A DNA stretch of 38,330 nt from Flavobacterium sp. LC2016-01 (GCF_009711135.1 NZ_WMIC01000015.1:1-38330); one strand, 5' to 3'; numbered from the stretch's first letter, positions 8,594 to 16,505 are shown. The notes: a model not told the origin generated them from the letters alone. Translations and numbers: made by a program.

Positions 8594-9934
8594 TTAAACA
8601 ATATTTCCGTTATGTATAAGCATTCGTACAGGTGACATTCTTGAAACGGCTTCAGCAGAGCAAGTTGCGTCAAGAAAAACAAGATCAGCTTTGTCGCCTG
8701 TTTTTGGCCATTGCTGAATACCTTTGTCATCTAGAGGAATTGAACCTGCGGTTGCTAACTTCAACATTCTTGATAATCCAAATTCAGTTGCTTGTCCGTA
8801 TAATTGAGCCGCAAGATTTGCTTTCTGTAAAACACTTCCTGTTCCAAAAGTATTCCAATGATCTATAATGCTGTCGTTTCCGGTCATGACATTCACGCCA
8901 TATTTCATTAAAGTTGGAATCGGCATAACTAAACTTCCAAAAGGCACGGTCGAAACAATTCCTATTTGAGCATTGCTTAATTTTTCTGCCATTTCTTCCT
9001 GTTTGGTTTTGTCCAGTTTTCCGAGAGCAAAGCAATGACTCAAAAAGGTTTTTCCTTTCAGAGCGCTATTCTCATTTACTTTCGCAATTAAATAGTCAAT
9101 AGTTTTCACTCCAGATTCTCCAGATTCATGCAAATGGATATCAATCCCTTTATTATTGTCTAATGCTAATTGTACCGTAAAATCAATCGTTTTTTCGATG
9201 GCGCCGTCAATAGAAAAAGGATCAAGACCGCCAATAAAATCGATATCCATTTTGGCTGCTTCTTTTAAATAAGGAACGGAATCGGTATAAAAAACACCAT
9301 GCTGCGGAAAAGCAACCAACTCTGCACCAAAAGTATTTTTCTTGTTTTCTAAAGCTTTTTGAAGATTTTTTAGCGACTGCAGTTTTGAAGTCGGTTCAAT
9401 GTTTACGTGACTGCGCGCAAATGAAGTTCCGTGAGATTGTAATAACGCAATTAATTTTTCCGCTTTTTGAGTCGAAGTTTTCAGCATTTCTGGCAAAATC
9501 TGTTGTTCCAGCGCAATCATTCCTTTTACACCGCCAGTTCTCTTTTTTATGGCATGCCAGTCGTCATAAAAAGTTTTGTCTAAATGAATATGCATATCAC
9601 GAAATGCAGGAAGCATCAAAAATCCTTTTGCGTCAATAGCTGTTGCATTAGGTTTGTTTGCCGAAATAGCTTTTATTTTTCCGTCGCTTATTTCAATACA
9701 AAATAATTCTGTTTTAGTACGAACAGCTTCAACTTCTTCGTATTCAAAACCAGTTTCTAACCTGACATTTTTTAAAGTATAATTTTTACTGGATGCAGTT
9801 TTTATTTCTGAATTGGTTTCAGTAATTGCAGAAGCTGTTGCGGTATTCAGAAAACTTGAGCCAACTGTCAGTCCAGCTACTCCAAGCACAGAGTTTCTTA
9901 AAAAATCTTTTCGGGTTATATTTGAGTCCTTCAT
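8594..9934 (-). CDS. Exported amidohydrolase, cytosine-deaminase-like
   Basis: This 446-residue metal-dependent hydrolase follows the cytosine deaminase/N-isopropylammelide amidohydrolase pattern. It has HIHLDK (His115, His117), HLHE (His267, Glu270), LSH (His300) and TGND (Asp354), which correspond to the metal and catalytic residues of CodA. The N-terminus looks like a twin-arginine signal with one Lys in place of Arg (TRKDFLRNS, then a hydrophobic stretch and an Ala-x-Ala-like site near 36), so the enzyme is probably exported to the periplasm, unlike CodA. The substrate may be a pyrimidine, triazine or other cyclic amidine and is not known. Its start overlaps the end of the AraC reading frame by 116 bases, and it has its own promoter-like boxes inside that overlap region. 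Confidence 0.85.
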   Translation of the reverse strand: MKDSNITRKDFLRNSVLGVAGLTVGSSFLNTATASAITETNSEIKTASSKNYTLKNVRLETGFEYEEVEAVRTKTELFCIEISDGKIKAISANKPNATAIDAKGFLMLPAFRDMHIHLDKTFYDDWHAIKKRTGGVKGMIALEQQILPEMLKTSTQKAEKLIALLQSHGTSFARSHVNIEPTSKLQSLKNLQKALENKKNTFGAELVAFPQHGVFYTDSVPYLKEAAKMDIDFIGGLDPFSIDGAIEKTIDFTVQLALDNNKGIDIHLHESGESGVKTIDYLIAKVNENSALKGKTFLSHCFALGKLDKTKQEEMAEKLSNAQIGIVSTVPFGSLVMPIPTLMKYGVNVMTGNDSIIDHWNTFGTGSVLQKANLAAQLYGQATEFGLSRMLKLATAGSIPLDDKGIQQWPKTGDKADLVFLDATCSAEAVSRMSPVRMLIHNGNIV

Positions 9935-10859
9935 ACAAATTAATTATTTGTACAAAAATAGAATTCAGATCATTAACAAACCTGAAAAATTTATTCCAAG
10001 ATAACTGTTCTCGAAAATTAGTGGGTGTAATTCCGGTTTGGGTTTTAAAGAAGTTTGAAAAATAAGCATGATCTACAAAACCTAATTCAAAGGCAATTTC
10101 TTTTACTGAAAGTGAAGTGGCTTTAAGATGCCGTTTAGATTCCAGGATAATTCTTTGTTGAATTAATTGTGTGGCCGAAATTTTCAAATGTTTTTTGCAG
10201 AGAATATTGAGATAATTTGCTGAAATATGGAGTTTTGAAGCGTAAAAAGAAACTAATTTTTCTTCCTTGAAATAAGCATCGATTAATTCTTGAAATCTTG
10301 CAATTCTAGATTCTGTTTGATAAATATCATGATCAGAAAAGATTTTCGCTGCTTCTTTACTTATGATCGAAGCAAGAACTGCTGTTCGGGAACTGATTAA
10401 TTCCTGAAGGCAGTCTGCACTTTCTAATTCATTTTTAATGGCTAAAAATTCATACTGCAAAAGATTGTATGATTCCTGACTGAGCTCTATTACGGGATGA
10501 TTGTGATATTGAGCAAATGAAAATCGGAAACTTGAAGAAAAGCTCTCAAAAAAATCTCTGTCAATCATTAATTGGTAACCAGTTGTGTCCGGTTCTATAT
10601 TCCATTTGTGTACTTGACCGGGAAAAAGTAAATGAATTTGTTTATTTCCGATTTTATAATCGATAAAGTCAATATTATGAACGCCTTTAGCTTCATCAAA
10701 AAGCACGATTATAAAAAAATCGTGCTGATGCGGTTTATGAATGTGGCGTTCTCCATGCAGTTCATTAAATATTAACTGATCAGAATCCCTGTCTTGATTT
10801 GTCTTGAATTCCTGAAGGCCAAGGAGCGGAATATTTTGATCTGTTTTTTTAGCTGACAT
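9819..10859 (-). CDS. AraC family transcriptional regulator with an abnormal C-terminal extension
   Basis: This 346-residue protein has an N-terminal cupin-like sensing domain (HKPHQHDFF near 41-49; about residues 20-150). A C-terminal AraC/XylS DNA-binding domain with two helix-turn-helix units spans about 195-286, including IAFELGFVDHAYFSNFFK and ending GITPTNFREQ. Family members normally stop soon after that point. Here the frame runs on for about 60 residues (10001 down to 9819) with no family resemblance, through the likely promoter and first 116 bases of the amidohydrolase gene. A shift of one base just after FREQL would give an early TAA, so the normal stop may have been lost by a small indel or a sequencing error. 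It probably regulates the neighbouring amidohydrolase or oxidoreductase genes (inference from position). Confidence 0.85.
   Translation of the reverse strand: MSAKKTDQNIPLLGLQEFKTNQDRDSDQLIFNELHGERHIHKPHQHDFFIIVLFDEAKGVHNIDFIDYKIGNKQIHLLFPGQVHKWNIEPDTTGYQLMIDRDFFESFSSSFRFSFAQYHNHPVIELSQESYNLLQYEFLAIKNELESADCLQELISSRTAVLASIISKEAAKIFSDHDIYQTESRIARFQELIDAYFKEEKLVSFYASKLHISANYLNILCKKHLKISATQLIQQRIILESKRHLKATSLSVKEIAFELGFVDHAYFSNFFKTQTGITPTNFREQLSWNKFFRFVNDLNSIFVQIINLYEGLKYNPKRFFKKLCAWSSWTDSWLKFSEYRNSFCNY
9953..9979 (-). promoter_or_regulatory. Possible promoter for the amidohydrolase gene
   Basis: On the minus strand a TTTG at 9977-9980 is followed, after 16 bases, by TATTTTTG at 9953-9960, which fits TAnnTTTG. 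The ATG at 9934 lies 18 bases beyond the box. The spacer is one base shorter than the usual range. The site falls inside the unusual C-terminal extension of the AraC frame. Confidence 0.45.
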
Positions 10860-10886
10860 TACATTTGTTTAGGACAAAGCTTAAGA

Positions 10887-11516
10887 TTATTTCAGCACTT
10901 CATTTATAGTATTCACAAAAGCTTCTACAGGCTGTGCACCAGAAACAGCATATTTACGGTCAAAAACAAAAAACGGAACGCCTTGCACACCAATTTCCTG
11001 CGCTTCTGTAATATCGTGCTGCACATCGTTTAAAAATAAATTTTCGTTTTGGAGCACTTCCAAGATTTCATTTTTATCTAAACCCGCTTTTTCACCTAAT
11101 TCTATTAATGTCGGACCATCATTTAAATCTCGGCCATCTGTAAAATAAGCTTTGAAGAAAATTTCTTCCATTTCATCGCCTAAATTATTCTTTTTGGCTA
11201 AATGAATAATTCGGTGCGCTTCTAAAGAATTTGAAATAACAGCCTTGTCAAAGTTATAATCCAAACCAACACTTTTGGCGCGTTCTGCGACGCTTTTATG
11301 CATTTCTCTAGATTGTTCAAGCGACATGCCTTTTCGTTCAGCTAAAAACGTATAAACGTCTTTTCCGGATTGTGGAGTAATTGTTGGGTCAAGTTGAAAG
11401 CTTTTCCATTCAATTTCAAAATCATTTCCAGGAAACTGTTCTAAAGCGGTTTCCAATTGTCTTTTTCCGATATAACAAAACGGACACATAATGTCCGACC
11501 AAATTTCTATTTTCAT
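10887..11516 (-). CDS. DsbA family oxidoreductase, FrnE-like
   Basis: This 209-residue protein belongs to the thioredoxin-fold DsbA/FrnE group. The N-terminus is MKIEIWSDIMCPFCYIG, with the redox pair Cys11-Cys14 in a CPFC motif. It has the large helical insertion of the family and the cis-Pro strand GVQGVPFFVFD. There is no signal peptide, so it acts in the cytoplasm. FrnE relatives are thiol oxidoreductases or polyketide-related isomerases, and in Deinococcus FrnE is linked to oxidative stress tolerance. The AraC gene follows after 27 bases on the same strand, so the two are likely cotranscribed. A TAACTTTG box ends four bases before the ATG. Confidence 0.92.
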   Translation of the reverse strand: MKIEIWSDIMCPFCYIGKRQLETALEQFPGNDFEIEWKSFQLDPTITPQSGKDVYTFLAERKGMSLEQSREMHKSVAERAKSVGLDYNFDKAVISNSLEAHRIIHLAKKNNLGDEMEEIFFKAYFTDGRDLNDGPTLIELGEKAGLDKNEILEVLQNENLFLNDVQHDITEAQEIGVQGVPFFVFDRKYAVSGAQPVEAFVNTINEVLK

Positions 11517-11520
11517 GATG

Positions 11521-11528
11521 CAAAGTTA
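11521..11528 (-). promoter_or_regulatory. Promoter -7 box for the DsbA-like gene
   Basis: On the minus strand TAACTTTG matches TAnnTTTG and ends four bases before the ATG, the same spacing seen at mnmE. The transcript would be leaderless or nearly so. No clear TTG partner was found. Confidence 0.5.
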
Positions 11529-11533
11529 CAGAA

Positions 11534-11735
11534 AAATTTGTTTCAGGTTTGAAGTTTCAAGTTTCAAGTTTGTTTTTCGACTTGTAGTTTTTAACGCAAA
11601 GTACGCTAAGATTTTTTGATATAGATTGCATTTACATTGCGGAAAGTTCGCAAAGCTTTATCTAAAACTTTGCTCCCGATAGCTATCGGGATTGTATAAT
11701 CCTTAGCGCTCTTTGCGGTTAAATCTTATCAGAAA
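11534..11735. repeat. Intergenic palindromic repeat, copy A
   Basis: This stretch shares two blocks exactly with copy B at 12409: 24 bases (11534-11557 with 12409-12432) and 25 bases (11604-11628 with 12463-12487). A further match is agttcgcaaagcttt. Its ends are imperfect complements of each other (a cgcaaagtacgctaag-like left arm and cttagcgctctttgcg on the right). The centre holds the palindrome cccgatagctatcggg. It has no ORF. It fills most of the 333-base gap between the dsbA-like start and the orphan gene. Confidence 0.8.
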
Positions 11736-11782
11736 TGTGATTGGTTTTTAAAGCCTGTCCGGTTTACTGCAATCTATTTTGT

Positions 11783-11790
11783 TAACTTTG
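11783..11790 (+). promoter_or_regulatory. Possible -7 box for the orphan gene at 11850
   Basis: TAACTTTG fits TAnnTTTG and lies 59 bases upstream of the ATG. No TTG lies at the usual spacing upstream, so only the -7 half is supported. Confidence 0.4.
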
Positions 11791-11849
11791 AAAAGACTAG
11801 AATGTTTGTTCTGAAATTTTAATTTTTATATATAAGACTCCTAAATTAA

Positions 11850-12404
11850 ATGAGAATATTTTTAAAATTCCTGATTTGCTTTTTTCCTGCTTTTCTGCAC
11901 TCTCAAGATTTGCAAATTGATAAATTGTTGCTGACTAAAAAATATACAAAAAGTATTGTCGCTAGTAGTGTTTTATATAAGAATGATTTCTCTGAGAAAA
12001 ATTTAATCTCAAAAGTGAGCGATTCTGTGATTGTATATAGTACATCTAAGTCAGTTGATATATATGTAATTGACAAAGAAGTTGGAGCTTGCTCTATTTT
12101 AAATTTCAATAAAAAAGATTATTTAGAAATAGTGGACAAACTAAACTTTTTAATACAGCAAGGTTACAATGTTTTTAAAGATGAGAATGGAAGTGATTAT
12201 AAAAAATATTTAGAGTTTATAAATAGAGGATTAATTATTACCACTGTGCCTAATAAGAATCAGATAATTTTGATCTACATGAATACATGTGTTTTTTTGG
12301 ACAACAAAAATAAGTTGGTTAAAAATATCAAGAAAATAGATTTATTCTCTAGTTCTTATGTTTTTAATTGTGGAGGAAAGCAAATATTTCAAAAAATAAA
12401 ATAA
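11850..12404 (+). CDS. Orphan secreted protein of unknown function
   Basis: I do not recognise this 184-residue protein. It begins with a clear signal peptide (MRIFLKFLICFFPAFLHSQ, likely cut near residue 19), so it should reach the periplasm or be exported. The mature part is Lys-, Asn- and Ile-rich with mixed helix and strand character, has three scattered Cys residues (about 81, 150 and 174), and shows no lipobox, membrane segment or known motif. The gene is visibly more AT-rich than most of the window. It stands alone, with the long palindromic repeat copies A and B directly on either side; copy B starts five bases after the stop codon. This placement suggests a mobile or lineage-specific gene. 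Confidence 0.7.
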   Translation: MRIFLKFLICFFPAFLHSQDLQIDKLLLTKKYTKSIVASSVLYKNDFSEKNLISKVSDSVIVYSTSKSVDIYVIDKEVGACSILNFNKKDYLEIVDKLNFLIQQGYNVFKDENGSDYKKYLEFINRGLIITTVPNKNQIILIYMNTCVFLDNKNKLVKNIKKIDLFSSSYVFNCGGKQIFQKIK

Positions 12405-12408
12405 CAGG

Positions 12409-12590
12409 AAATTTGTTTCAGGTTTGAAGTTTTAAGTTTGCGTTGAGTTTAACCACAAATCGCGCTAAGATTTTTTGATATAGATTGTATATAGACTACG
12501 CTAAGTTCGCAAAGCTTTGTTTCGATATAGCTTTGCGAACTTAGTGTTTTTAAATTAGCTTGTAAAAAAATCTTAGCGCGCTTTGCGTTA
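12409..12590. repeat. Intergenic palindromic repeat, copy B, with nested perfect stems
   Basis: This copy shares exact 24- and 25-base blocks with copy A. It contains two nested perfect 16-bp inverted repeats: an outer pair at 12461-12476 and 12565-12580 (cgcgctaagatttttt), and an inner pair at 12501-12516 and 12529-12544 (ctaagttcgcaaagct). The whole could fold into one long hairpin in RNA or a cruciform in DNA. No coding sequence is seen. The remainder of the 353-base gap holds the dnaN terminator and AT-rich sequence. Confidence 0.85.
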
Positions 12591-12620
12591 AAAATTTGCG
12601 CGCATAGTTTCCCAAATAAA

Positions 12621-12653
12621 AAACCGCAAATCTTAAAAAAAGAATTGCGGTTT
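12621..12653 (-). terminator. Intrinsic terminator downstream of dnaN
   Basis: A 13-bp stem with one mismatch (12621-12633 with 12641-12653, loop of 7) contains aaaccgcaa and its complement. On the minus strand it is followed by a T-rich run (ttttttattt), as expected for the end of the dnaN transcript about 105 bases after its stop. Confidence 0.7.
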
Positions 12654-12757
12654 CTAGGTATAAAAAATGGTTGGTTAATAGCGATATTTTTTTTTACAAT
12701 GATATATCTTTAATCTTAAACTAAAAAACATCCCTGTAACAAAAAGAAGTTTTGATG

Positions 12758-13876
12758 TTAACTATTTAACATTACAGGCATTACCAACATGGTAACCGTT
12801 TCTCCTTCTTCTAAGCCATCAACTGGAGTAAGGATTCCAGCTCTATTTGGCAATGACATTTCTAACATGATCATGTCTGATTGCAAGTTAGTAAGCATCT
12901 CTGTTAAAAATCTTGAGTTAAAACCAATTTGAAGATCATCTCCTTGATAATCACAAGTCAATCTTTCTTCGGCTTTGTTTGAGTAATCAATATCTTCAGC
13001 AGAAACATTTAATTCAGCTCCAGCGATTTTCAAACGAATTTGGTGTGTAGTTTTGTTTGAGAAAATAGCAACACGACGAACCGAGCTTAAAAATAAAGAA
13101 CGGTCAATCATTAATTTGTTTGGATTTTCTTTTGGAATTACCGCTTCGTAATTTGGGTATTTTCCATCAATCAAACGACACATCAAGATATAATTGTCAA
13201 ATGAGAAAGTCGCATTTGAATCGTTGTATTCAATTTTTACTTCTGCATCAGAACTTCCTAAAATACTTTTTAAGATATTCAAAGGTTTCTTTGGCATAAT
13301 AAAATCAGCAACTTGAGATGCTTTTACATCTGTACGTGCATATTTTACCAATTTGTGAGCATCTGTAGCAACAAAAGTTAATCCTTCTGGTGAAAACTGG
13401 AAGAAAACCCCAGACATTACTGGACGTAAATCATCATTTCCGGCAGCAAAAATAGTTTTGCTTACAGCAGTTGCTAAAACATCAGCAGGAACTAGCGTTA
13501 CAGATGGATCTTCAAGATGAACAGATTTAGGGAATTCCTCTCCAGCAGCATATGCTAATGCATATTTACCTGAGTTAGAACTGATTTCAACTGTATTGTT
13601 GTCTTCAACTGTAAAAGTTAAAGGCTGTTCTGGAAACGTTTTTAAAATTTCAAGTAAAAGTTTTGCAGGTACAGCAACGCTTCCTTTACTTTTAGAATCG
13701 ATTGATAATGTAGCCGACATCGTAGTTTCAAGATCTGAAGCCGAAACTGTCAATGCATCATTGTCTAGTTCAAATAAAAAGTTGTCTAAAATAGGCAACG
13801 TGTTGTTACTGTTAATTACACTACCTAAAACTTGTAATTGTTTTAATAAGTACGAACTCGATACTATAAATTTCAT
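12758..13876 (-). CDS. dnaN: DNA polymerase III beta subunit (sliding clamp)
   Basis: DnaN forms the ring-shaped dimer that tethers DNA polymerase III and other repair proteins to DNA. The 372-residue length is normal and the three repeated clamp domains can be followed. The N-terminal domain starts MKFIVSSSYLLKQLQVLGSVI, and the middle domain contains LRPVMSGVFFQ and ATDAHKLV. The C-terminal domain includes FNSRFLTEMLTNL and ends MLVMPVMLNS, the conserved tail beside the clamp-binding pocket. It is not next to dnaA or an origin here, which is usual in Flavobacteriaceae. It follows gldG by 107 bases but has its own promoter in that gap. Confidence 0.98.
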   Translation of the reverse strand: MKFIVSSSYLLKQLQVLGSVINSNNTLPILDNFLFELDNDALTVSASDLETTMSATLSIDSKSKGSVAVPAKLLLEILKTFPEQPLTFTVEDNNTVEISSNSGKYALAYAAGEEFPKSVHLEDPSVTLVPADVLATAVSKTIFAAGNDDLRPVMSGVFFQFSPEGLTFVATDAHKLVKYARTDVKASQVADFIMPKKPLNILKSILGSSDAEVKIEYNDSNATFSFDNYILMCRLIDGKYPNYEAVIPKENPNKLMIDRSLFLSSVRRVAIFSNKTTHQIRLKIAGAELNVSAEDIDYSNKAEERLTCDYQGDDLQIGFNSRFLTEMLTNLQSDMIMLEMSLPNRAGILTPVDGLEEGETVTMLVMPVMLNS

Positions 13877-13936
13877 CTGTTATATTTTATTTTTTGATGT
13901 ATTCTTTAGGATTTGGGAGACTAAAGATTAGGATTA

Positions 13937-13968
13937 CAAATATATCGTAAACTATCTTAGTTTCGCAA
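13937..13968 (-). promoter_or_regulatory. Promoter for dnaN
   Basis: On the minus strand TTG at 13966-13968 and TATATTTG at 13937-13944 fit the Bacteroidota -33 and -7 elements with a 21-base spacer. The predicted transcript start is about 55 bases before the dnaN ATG. It separates dnaN from the gldFG pair. Confidence 0.7.
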
Positions 13969-13983
13969 TTTTTTTATTAACAT

Positions 13984-15669
13984 CTATTTGCTGTATTTTC
14001 TTTTTCTTAGGAACGTAAACACCAGTCCGAAAATCAATAAAATTAGAATTGGAAGTCCGATAGTTATGAATTGCGTCATCGTATAATTATCAGAAACCTT
14101 ATTTCTGTCCAGCATAGGCAATTCCACATCTTTGCTTCTAATGTTAATAAGTCCGGTATCATCAAGCAAATAATTGATGCAGTTCATCATGAAATCTTTG
14201 TTGTCATATAGATTTCCGGTACGCTGATCGTAGCCTAATTCAACTGGCATCATGTTTTTGTCCAATTGATTTCGGGCTAAATCACCATCGGCAATAACAA
14301 TCATTTTTGTTGGTTTTCCTTTTGACTGAAATGAACTTTCTTTGAAAGGCAAAACACGATTTTCAAAAGCCGAATGGAAACTTCCTTCCAATAAAACAGA
14401 AAGATTTAGATTTCCTTTATTCAGATATTCCTGCGGCGTTGTCTGTTCGGTTACAATATTCAGATTGATTTCTGCTGGAGTTCCAATTTTCTTCGAATAT
14501 TGAGACGATTGCAGTAAAACCGTTTTTTTTATTCCGTTTTTCAAAGTATCAATCGGGCTGGCAAAATCAAATTTGATTTGGCCTAAATTTTTTACAATTG
14601 GATGCTGGCTCTCAGGTTTTACAATAGGTGCATATTTCCACTTAAATTCTTGATATTGTGTTGCGCTTCCTTGTTCGCCAGTGGCTAGTTTTATTGGACT
14701 TCCGTATTCATCTTTAACCAAATCAGGATTGATTCTGAATCCGTATTTAAAGAACATATCGTTCAAATTTAAATCTCTTGGATACGCCAAAGTAGCTCCA
14801 GCCTGATTGTACAAACTGTCCATATCGGCAGCAACTTGATCAATTAGCCAAATTGTTTTACCGCCATTCATGATAAACTGATCTAAAACCTGTTTTTCTT
14901 CATCAGAAAAAGCTTCAGTTGGTTTTGAAATAATGGCTAAATCATATTTTTTAAGCGCGTCTAAAGTTCCGTTTGGATCTTTGGCAACAGAATCCAGTGT
15001 AAAAGGTCCAATGTAATAGCTTTCTTTAATTTGTTTTAGCATTTTTGCAATGTGAACTTCGTGCAGTTCACCATTTCCTTTTATAATTGCAACCTTCTTT
15101 TGTTTGGCTTTTGTGATTTTGTTAATCGCATCAGCAATTGAATATTCCAGATGCTGAATAGAACCAATTACTTTTTGAGTAGTTGAAGTTCCCATGATAT
15201 TTTTCAACAGCGGAATATTAACTTCTTTATTGTCATAAACCGCAATTGCCCAAGGAAAAACCATTGCCTGCGACTGTTTTCCTCTATCGTCAACAGTGAT
15301 GTTTATTGGTGTAAGACCTTTTTGGTAAAGTGATTTTACTATTTCCATGCTTTCGTCTTCGTTTTCCATCGGGTTAACGAATTCAAAAACAATATTGCTG
15401 TTGTAAGCCTGAAATTCTTCCAGCAATTGTCTGGTTTCCTGTTGTAAACGTCTAAAATCTGCAGGAAGATCGCCCTGCATGTAGATTTTTATTGACAGTG
15501 GATTTTTAACCTGTTTTACAATTTGTAAAGAAGTTTCAGATAAAGTATATCGTTTGTCTTTAGTTAAATCAAAACGGTGGAAAAATAAGCTTCCAAGAAC
15601 ATTTAAAACAATTAAAACGAAAACTGTAATGCCTAATGTCTTTAAATTTAATTTATTAGATGCTTTCAT
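13984..15669 (-). CDS. gldG: Gliding-motility ABC transporter auxiliary protein GldG
   Basis: GldG is a membrane-anchored periplasmic component of the GldA-GldF-GldG ABC transporter, which is needed for gliding in F. johnsoniae but absent from some other gliders. The 561-residue protein has an N-terminal membrane segment (about 13-31), a large soluble region and a C-terminal membrane segment (about 533-554) ending in basic residues. The soluble region resembles the ABC-type uncharacterised transport (IldC/GldG) family, including VKNPLSIKIYMQGDLPADFRR-like and WLIDQVAADMDSLY-like stretches. Its ATG overlaps the gldF stop by one base (TAATG), so the two are translationally coupled. No gldA ATPase gene is in the window. 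Confidence 0.95.
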   Translation of the reverse strand: MKASNKLNLKTLGITVFVLIVLNVLGSLFFHRFDLTKDKRYTLSETSLQIVKQVKNPLSIKIYMQGDLPADFRRLQQETRQLLEEFQAYNSNIVFEFVNPMENEDESMEIVKSLYQKGLTPINITVDDRGKQSQAMVFPWAIAVYDNKEVNIPLLKNIMGTSTTQKVIGSIQHLEYSIADAINKITKAKQKKVAIIKGNGELHEVHIAKMLKQIKESYYIGPFTLDSVAKDPNGTLDALKKYDLAIISKPTEAFSDEEKQVLDQFIMNGGKTIWLIDQVAADMDSLYNQAGATLAYPRDLNLNDMFFKYGFRINPDLVKDEYGSPIKLATGEQGSATQYQEFKWKYAPIVKPESQHPIVKNLGQIKFDFASPIDTLKNGIKKTVLLQSSQYSKKIGTPAEINLNIVTEQTTPQEYLNKGNLNLSVLLEGSFHSAFENRVLPFKESSFQSKGKPTKMIVIADGDLARNQLDKNMMPVELGYDQRTGNLYDNKDFMMNCINYLLDDTGLINIRSKDVELPMLDRNKVSDNYTMTQFITIGLPILILLIFGLVFTFLRKRKYSK

Positions 15670-16394
15670 TACGCTTTAAAAGATTTTAATTGATAAACGG
15701 TAAAAGATAAAAACAGTACAGTAACACTCAAGAAATAAATAATATCTCGTGTGTCAATTACGCCTCGGCTCATGCTTTTAAAATGATTCTGCATTCCAAA
15801 TGCCGAAATGATATTGGATTGTCCTGGCATTAATGCTGCAATTCCTTCAAAACCAAAATAAAATATAAAGCATAGAAAAACTGCAATAATAAAGGCAACG
15901 ATTTGATTTTCTGATAAAGTAGAAGTGAAGATGCCTATTGCGGAATAAGATGCTATAAGAAATAATAATCCGAAATAAGAACCAATTGTACTTCCCATGT
16001 CAATATTTCCTTCTGGATCTCCTAAATCTGAAATCACATATACATATATAAATGTTGGAATAATTGCCAAAATAATAAGCAAAAATGATCCGAAAAATTT
16101 TCCGTTTACAATTTCCCAAACAGATAAAGGCTTGGTTAAAAGCAATTCAAGCGTACCTTGTTTTTTTTCGTCAGAAAAACTTCTCATGGTAACGGCCGGA
16201 ATCAGGAAAATTAAAATCCATGGTGACAATGTGAAAAACGGAGTTAAATCGGCATAACCTGTATTCAAAATGTTGTAATCTCCCTCAAATACCCATAAAA
16301 ATAGTCCGTTGCTGATTAAGAAAATCGCAATGACTAAATAGCCAATAGGAGAGCCAAAAAAGGATTTTATTTCTCTTAAAATGATTGATTTCAT
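15669..16394 (-). CDS. gldF: Gliding-motility ABC transporter permease GldF
   Basis: GldF is the permease of the gliding-associated ABC transporter in the inner membrane. The 241-residue protein has about six membrane segments, starting near 17-36 and 55-75 and ending with FLSVTVLFLSFTVY. It carries the ABC-2-type motif around SFSDEKKQGTLELLLTKPLSVWEIV, which couples to the ATPase subunit. It is the first gene of the gldF-gldG pair, with a one-base overlap into gldG. A palindromic repeat separates it from the upstream ABM-domain gene. No clear TAnnTTTG box was found in the 110 bases before its start. Confidence 0.95.
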   Translation of the reverse strand: MKSIILREIKSFFGSPIGYLVIAIFLISNGLFLWVFEGDYNILNTGYADLTPFFTLSPWILIFLIPAVTMRSFSDEKKQGTLELLLTKPLSVWEIVNGKFFGSFLLIILAIIPTFIYVYVISDLGDPEGNIDMGSTIGSYFGLLFLIASYSAIGIFTSTLSENQIVAFIIAVFLCFIFYFGFEGIAALMPGQSNIISAFGMQNHFKSMSRGVIDTRDIIYFLSVTVLFLSFTVYQLKSFKA

Positions 16395-16445
16395 GTATAA
16401 CGTTTATTCGTTTATTTGTTTAATCGTGTAATTGTCTTTTGTTTC

Positions 16446-16505
16446 AAGTTTCAGGTTTCAAGTTTCAAGTTTCACGTTAAGTGAGCAACTTGAAACCTGA
16501 AACTT
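16446..16505. repeat. Perfect inverted repeat with tandem tttcaag units
   Basis: Arms of 19 bases (16446-16464 and 16487-16505) are exact complements, and the left side consists of tandem tttcaag/tttcagg units. The right arm touches the stop codon of the ABM-domain gene. The same short units occur in repeat copies A and B, so this is a related intergenic element that may also act as a transcript end. Confidence 0.75.

Noticed and set aside
11534..12590. CRISPR array or tandem repeat array
   Set aside because: There are only two repeat copies, several hundred bases apart, with no regular spacers; no CRISPR-like pattern exists anywhere in the window.
13984..16394. A complete gliding or type IX secretion locus
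   Set aside because: Only gldF and gldG are present; no gldA, gldKLMN or spr genes are in the window.
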